Source: Candidatus Falkowbacteria bacterium RIFCSPLOWO2_12_FULL_45_13 (GTDB taxonomy: Bacteria > Patescibacteriota > Patescibacteriia > Patescibacteriales > GWC2-42-12). Taken from it: a DNA stretch of 14,195 bases. The translations under genes were made by a program, and so were the position numbers. The stretch is taken from positions 1 to 14,195 of the forward strand of contig MFFY01000056.1 in the NCBI GenBank assembly GCA_001778055.1, given 5' to 3'. Under the pieces are notes generated by a model. That model saw nothing but the letters and a program-made list of their open reading frames with translations. It searched no databases and was not told the origin of the DNA. Positions within the stretch are counted from its first letter, which is position 1, and every line of letters begins with the position of its first letter. Positions 12,612 through 14,195 of the stretch are shown here, in pieces.

Positions 12612-13370
12612 AAGGAAGTATGATTATTAGGCCGATATGGCGGGGGGACGAAATGGAAGCTTTTTCTTTATTATCGTTTTAGTTTGTAAGCCAGCGGATG
12701 ATATTAATCATCAGACATAATAAATTCGTTAAAAAATCGTCTGTTTAGCGATAGGTTAAATTATTTGCCGATGTGAGGTTGCTGGCGGGCAGAGAAGCAA
12801 GAGCAGAGGATATTTTTAAATATAATAGCGTCGCACAATATAACTTATACGACTCATTGACATATAGTTAAAACTCCCTTCCTCTGGTGATTGATATTTT
12901 GAAGCTAGGTTATGAGCAGGCCGAAGATATGTATTTGCGGCGTGAATAATAATATTATTTTTAATAATAATAAAAATAAGCCGATAATTAAAATACAAAA
13001 CACTATTACTCCCAAAACAAACAAGGTCTTAAAAATTTTTTCCATAAATTTAATTTAACCGTTAAAATTTAGCCCGCGTCATGGTAGATTGTATCATGAT
13101 TGATTAAAATTTTAAGGCGTTTATTAATCAAATAATATTTTATGTTTTAATTTAATTGAATTTTACCCTAATTCATTAATTCGGCCCATTATGATGCTTT
13201 AAGAAATTCAGCTAGAGTTTTAATATCCCAGCTATTTGAAAATTTTTATTTATTATCCAGGCGTCGTAAAATATACATTAAATCACCGCTACATTTAAGC
13301 CAAAAATTATTAAATAATTATATTTTTGCTAATATTAAATAAAAAATAGCTTATCGCCAATTAAATATGC
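12612..13370. other. AT-rich gene-poor region
   Basis: About 760 bp between the plus-strand zincin gene and the minus-strand ftsQ, so transcription converges here. I see no tRNA-like T-loop and no long frame. The sequence holds a 20-codon frame beginning MIIRP at 12620 that vaguely recalls the start of a GNAT acetyltransferase but stops at once, a possible 46-residue membrane protein on the minus strand (12905-13045), a perfect 8-bp inverted repeat TTGATTAA/TTAATCAA (13100-13107, 13124-13131), and AATTATT-A-AATAATT (about 13305-13320). It may be decayed coding sequence. Confidence 0.5.
12905..13045 (-). CDS. Possible 46-residue single-pass membrane protein
   Basis: The frame from ATG 13045 reads MEKIFKTLFVLGVIV and continues as a strongly hydrophobic helix (~8-34) with a short polar tail ending GLLIT. 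The basic N-terminus and clean hydrophobic core fit a small membrane protein. There is no Shine-Dalgarno sequence or convincing promoter, and AT-rich DNA readily gives hydrophobic frames by chance. No family recognised. Confidence 0.25.
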   Translation of the reverse strand: MEKIFKTLFVLGVIVFCILIIGLFLLLLKIILLFTPQIHIFGLLIT

Positions 13371-14195
13371 TCATTTTATGTAAATGTTATTACCATATTT
13401 TAAATTAATATACTCTTTATTTTTAAAGCTGTCTTTTAATTTTTCCCTGATTAATAAATCCAAGGCCGCCGCTTGCTCGGCCAGCGTTTTATCCGTGTTA
13501 AAATAAATTTTCGGTCCATCCATAATCGCCATTTTAACCGTATTAATATCTTTATCAAGGATGAATTTTTCTATTTCAAAATCGTGCTTTTTATCTTTAA
13601 ACTCGTTAAAGAGCGCTAAGATATAGTCAACGGCCGATTGGTTAATATTGGCTTGACGGCCATCCATTTTCAGGCCGGATAAATTTTCTACCAAGGGGCG
13701 GCTTTGCCGATTAACGCTTAACGGGTCAACCTGATTTATGACCTTGCCCTGGTTGTCAATATAATAAAATTTATCGTCTTCCTGCCAGACCGCAGCCGGC
13801 TGTTTTTCCCGCAGAGATATTTTTAAAGTATGAAAGAGAACTTTTTTAATGCTTAAGCTTTGCAGATAGTATTTTTCATTCAAAGCCTGGCCTAATTCGC
13901 TTTTATCAAATAATAATAAATTATTCCTGCCCCAGAGCCTGTTTCCGGCCTGGCTCCAGGCCGCGGTTTCAATTTCTTTAACCGTGCCCTCGCCTACCCC
14001 CCCAACTTCAATTTTAATTATTTTAAAAAGAGCGGAAAAAAACAATAACCAGATTAAGATGGCAATCGCGACGACTAATGCGATCAAGGTTAATTTTATT
14101 TTATTAGCAGATAGATCGCCCGGCCGGGCGATCGCCGTCCGCTTGCGCCGAAAAAAAGGATTGGTATAAGTTTTTTTTGAATAAATAAATTTTCT
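13371..14195 (-). CDS. ftsQ: FtsQ/DivIB-type cell division protein, 5' end outside the window
   Basis: A bitopic membrane protein of the divisome that links FtsB/FtsL and other septal proteins. The frame stays open to the window edge, giving 274 residues, so the start lies beyond 14195. Visible order: a basic cytoplasmic tail (residues 1-36 here, with NPFFRRKR), a transmembrane helix (~37-60, LIALVVAIAILIWLLFF), a POTRA-like domain (~62-130, from IKIEVGG through LREKQPAAVW) and the FtsQ beta-domain (YYIDNQGKVI onward) to the end. The TTG at 14087, just before the helix, is a poor start because it would remove the cytoplasmic tail. The tail is encoded partly by a perfect 20-bp palindrome (14114-14133). 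No ftsA or ftsZ follows within the ~780 bp downstream, so the usual division-gene order is broken here. Confidence 0.82.
   Translation of the reverse strand, partial: RKFIYSKKTYTNPFFRRKRTAIARPGDLSANKIKLTLIALVVAIAILIWLLFFSALFKIIKIEVGGVGEGTVKEIETAAWSQAGNRLWGRNNLLLFDKSELGQALNEKYYLQSLSIKKVLFHTLKISLREKQPAAVWQEDDKFYYIDNQGKVINQVDPLSVNRQSRPLVENLSGLKMDGRQANINQSAVDYILALFNEFKDKKHDFEIEKFILDKDINTVKMAIMDGPKIYFNTDKTLAEQAAALDLLIREKLKDSFKNKEYINLKYGNNIYIK
14114..14133. repeat. Perfect 20-bp palindrome inside ftsQ
   Basis: GATCGCCCGG at 14114-14123 is followed directly by its exact reverse complement at 14124-14133. It is GC-rich within an AT-rich gene and encodes the IARPGD part of the cytoplasmic tail. It overlaps the octamer GCGATCGC (14128-14135). 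Confidence 0.8.

Noticed and set aside
12604..12620. GGAAGGAAG similar to the SRP RNA apical motif
   Set aside because: The flanking bases cannot form the CC-GGAA-GG helix or the symmetric loop of SRP domain IV, so it is not an SRP RNA.
12612..13370. tRNA or other structured RNA gene in the gene-poor region
   Set aside because: No GTTCGANTC T-loop signature or cloverleaf arms found; the region is AT-rich with only short inverted repeats.
14085..14087. TTG as the ftsQ start codon
   Set aside because: The frame is open to the window edge and encodes a basic cytoplasmic tail typical of FtsQ; starting at TTG would put the helix at residue 1.
1..14195. UGA recoding as in Gracilibacteria/Absconditabacteria
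   Set aside because: UGA ends amrS, wecG-Nudix and ftsQ, and no conserved domain needs an internal UGA read as an amino acid.

Overview
The window reads as a chromosomal fragment of a reduced, AT-rich bacterium, most likely a member of the Candidate Phyla Radiation (Patescibacteria, Parcubacteria-like). This is an inference from several things together: a secreted lysozyme-like protein with ~60-residue C-terminal repeats, an isolated type IV pilin, lone surface-glycan and M23 cell-wall genes, AT-rich spacers, and start codons with no clear Shine-Dalgarno sequence. UGA works as a normal stop (amrS, wecG-Nudix, ftsQ), so this is not a UGA-recoding lineage.

Layout. Positions 195-5753 hold three minus-strand genes: a secreted lysozyme-like/repeat protein, a ClpB-type disaggregase under a textbook CIRCE/HrcA heat-shock promoter, and an AmrS-like radical SAM enzyme. 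After a divergent promoter region (5754-6048) come seven plus-strand genes (6049-12586): a WecG/TagA glycosyltransferase fused to a Nudix domain, a ParB-like protein, a small hypothetical protein, glutamyl-tRNA synthetase, a coiled-coil M23 peptidase, a type IV pilin-like protein and a compact HExxH zinc-protein. An AT-rich stretch of ~780 bp (12587-13370) has no convincing gene apart from one possible small membrane protein. A minus-strand ftsQ/divIB gene then runs off the right edge.

Shared themes. Much of the content concerns the cell envelope: surface glycan transfer, peptidoglycan cleavage, division, pilus and a secreted lysozyme-like protein. The rest is housekeeping: ClpB and GluRS. 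The genes do not form one obvious operon or pathway.

The most unusual signal is a set of short, hairpin-rich palindromic elements scattered through the window. At least two sit in frame inside conserved enzymes: a 102-bp (34-codon) element in wecG and a three-hairpin block of ~150 bp in amrS. A smaller one lies in gltX. One more forms the wecG-Nudix/ParB-like junction and supplies the stop codon, and another fills the M23-pilin spacer. This resembles the in-frame palindromic elements described in Rickettsia. A second theme is promoter placement: two minus-strand genes have a -10 hexamer ending exactly 6 nt before the ATG, which predicts leaderless mRNAs.
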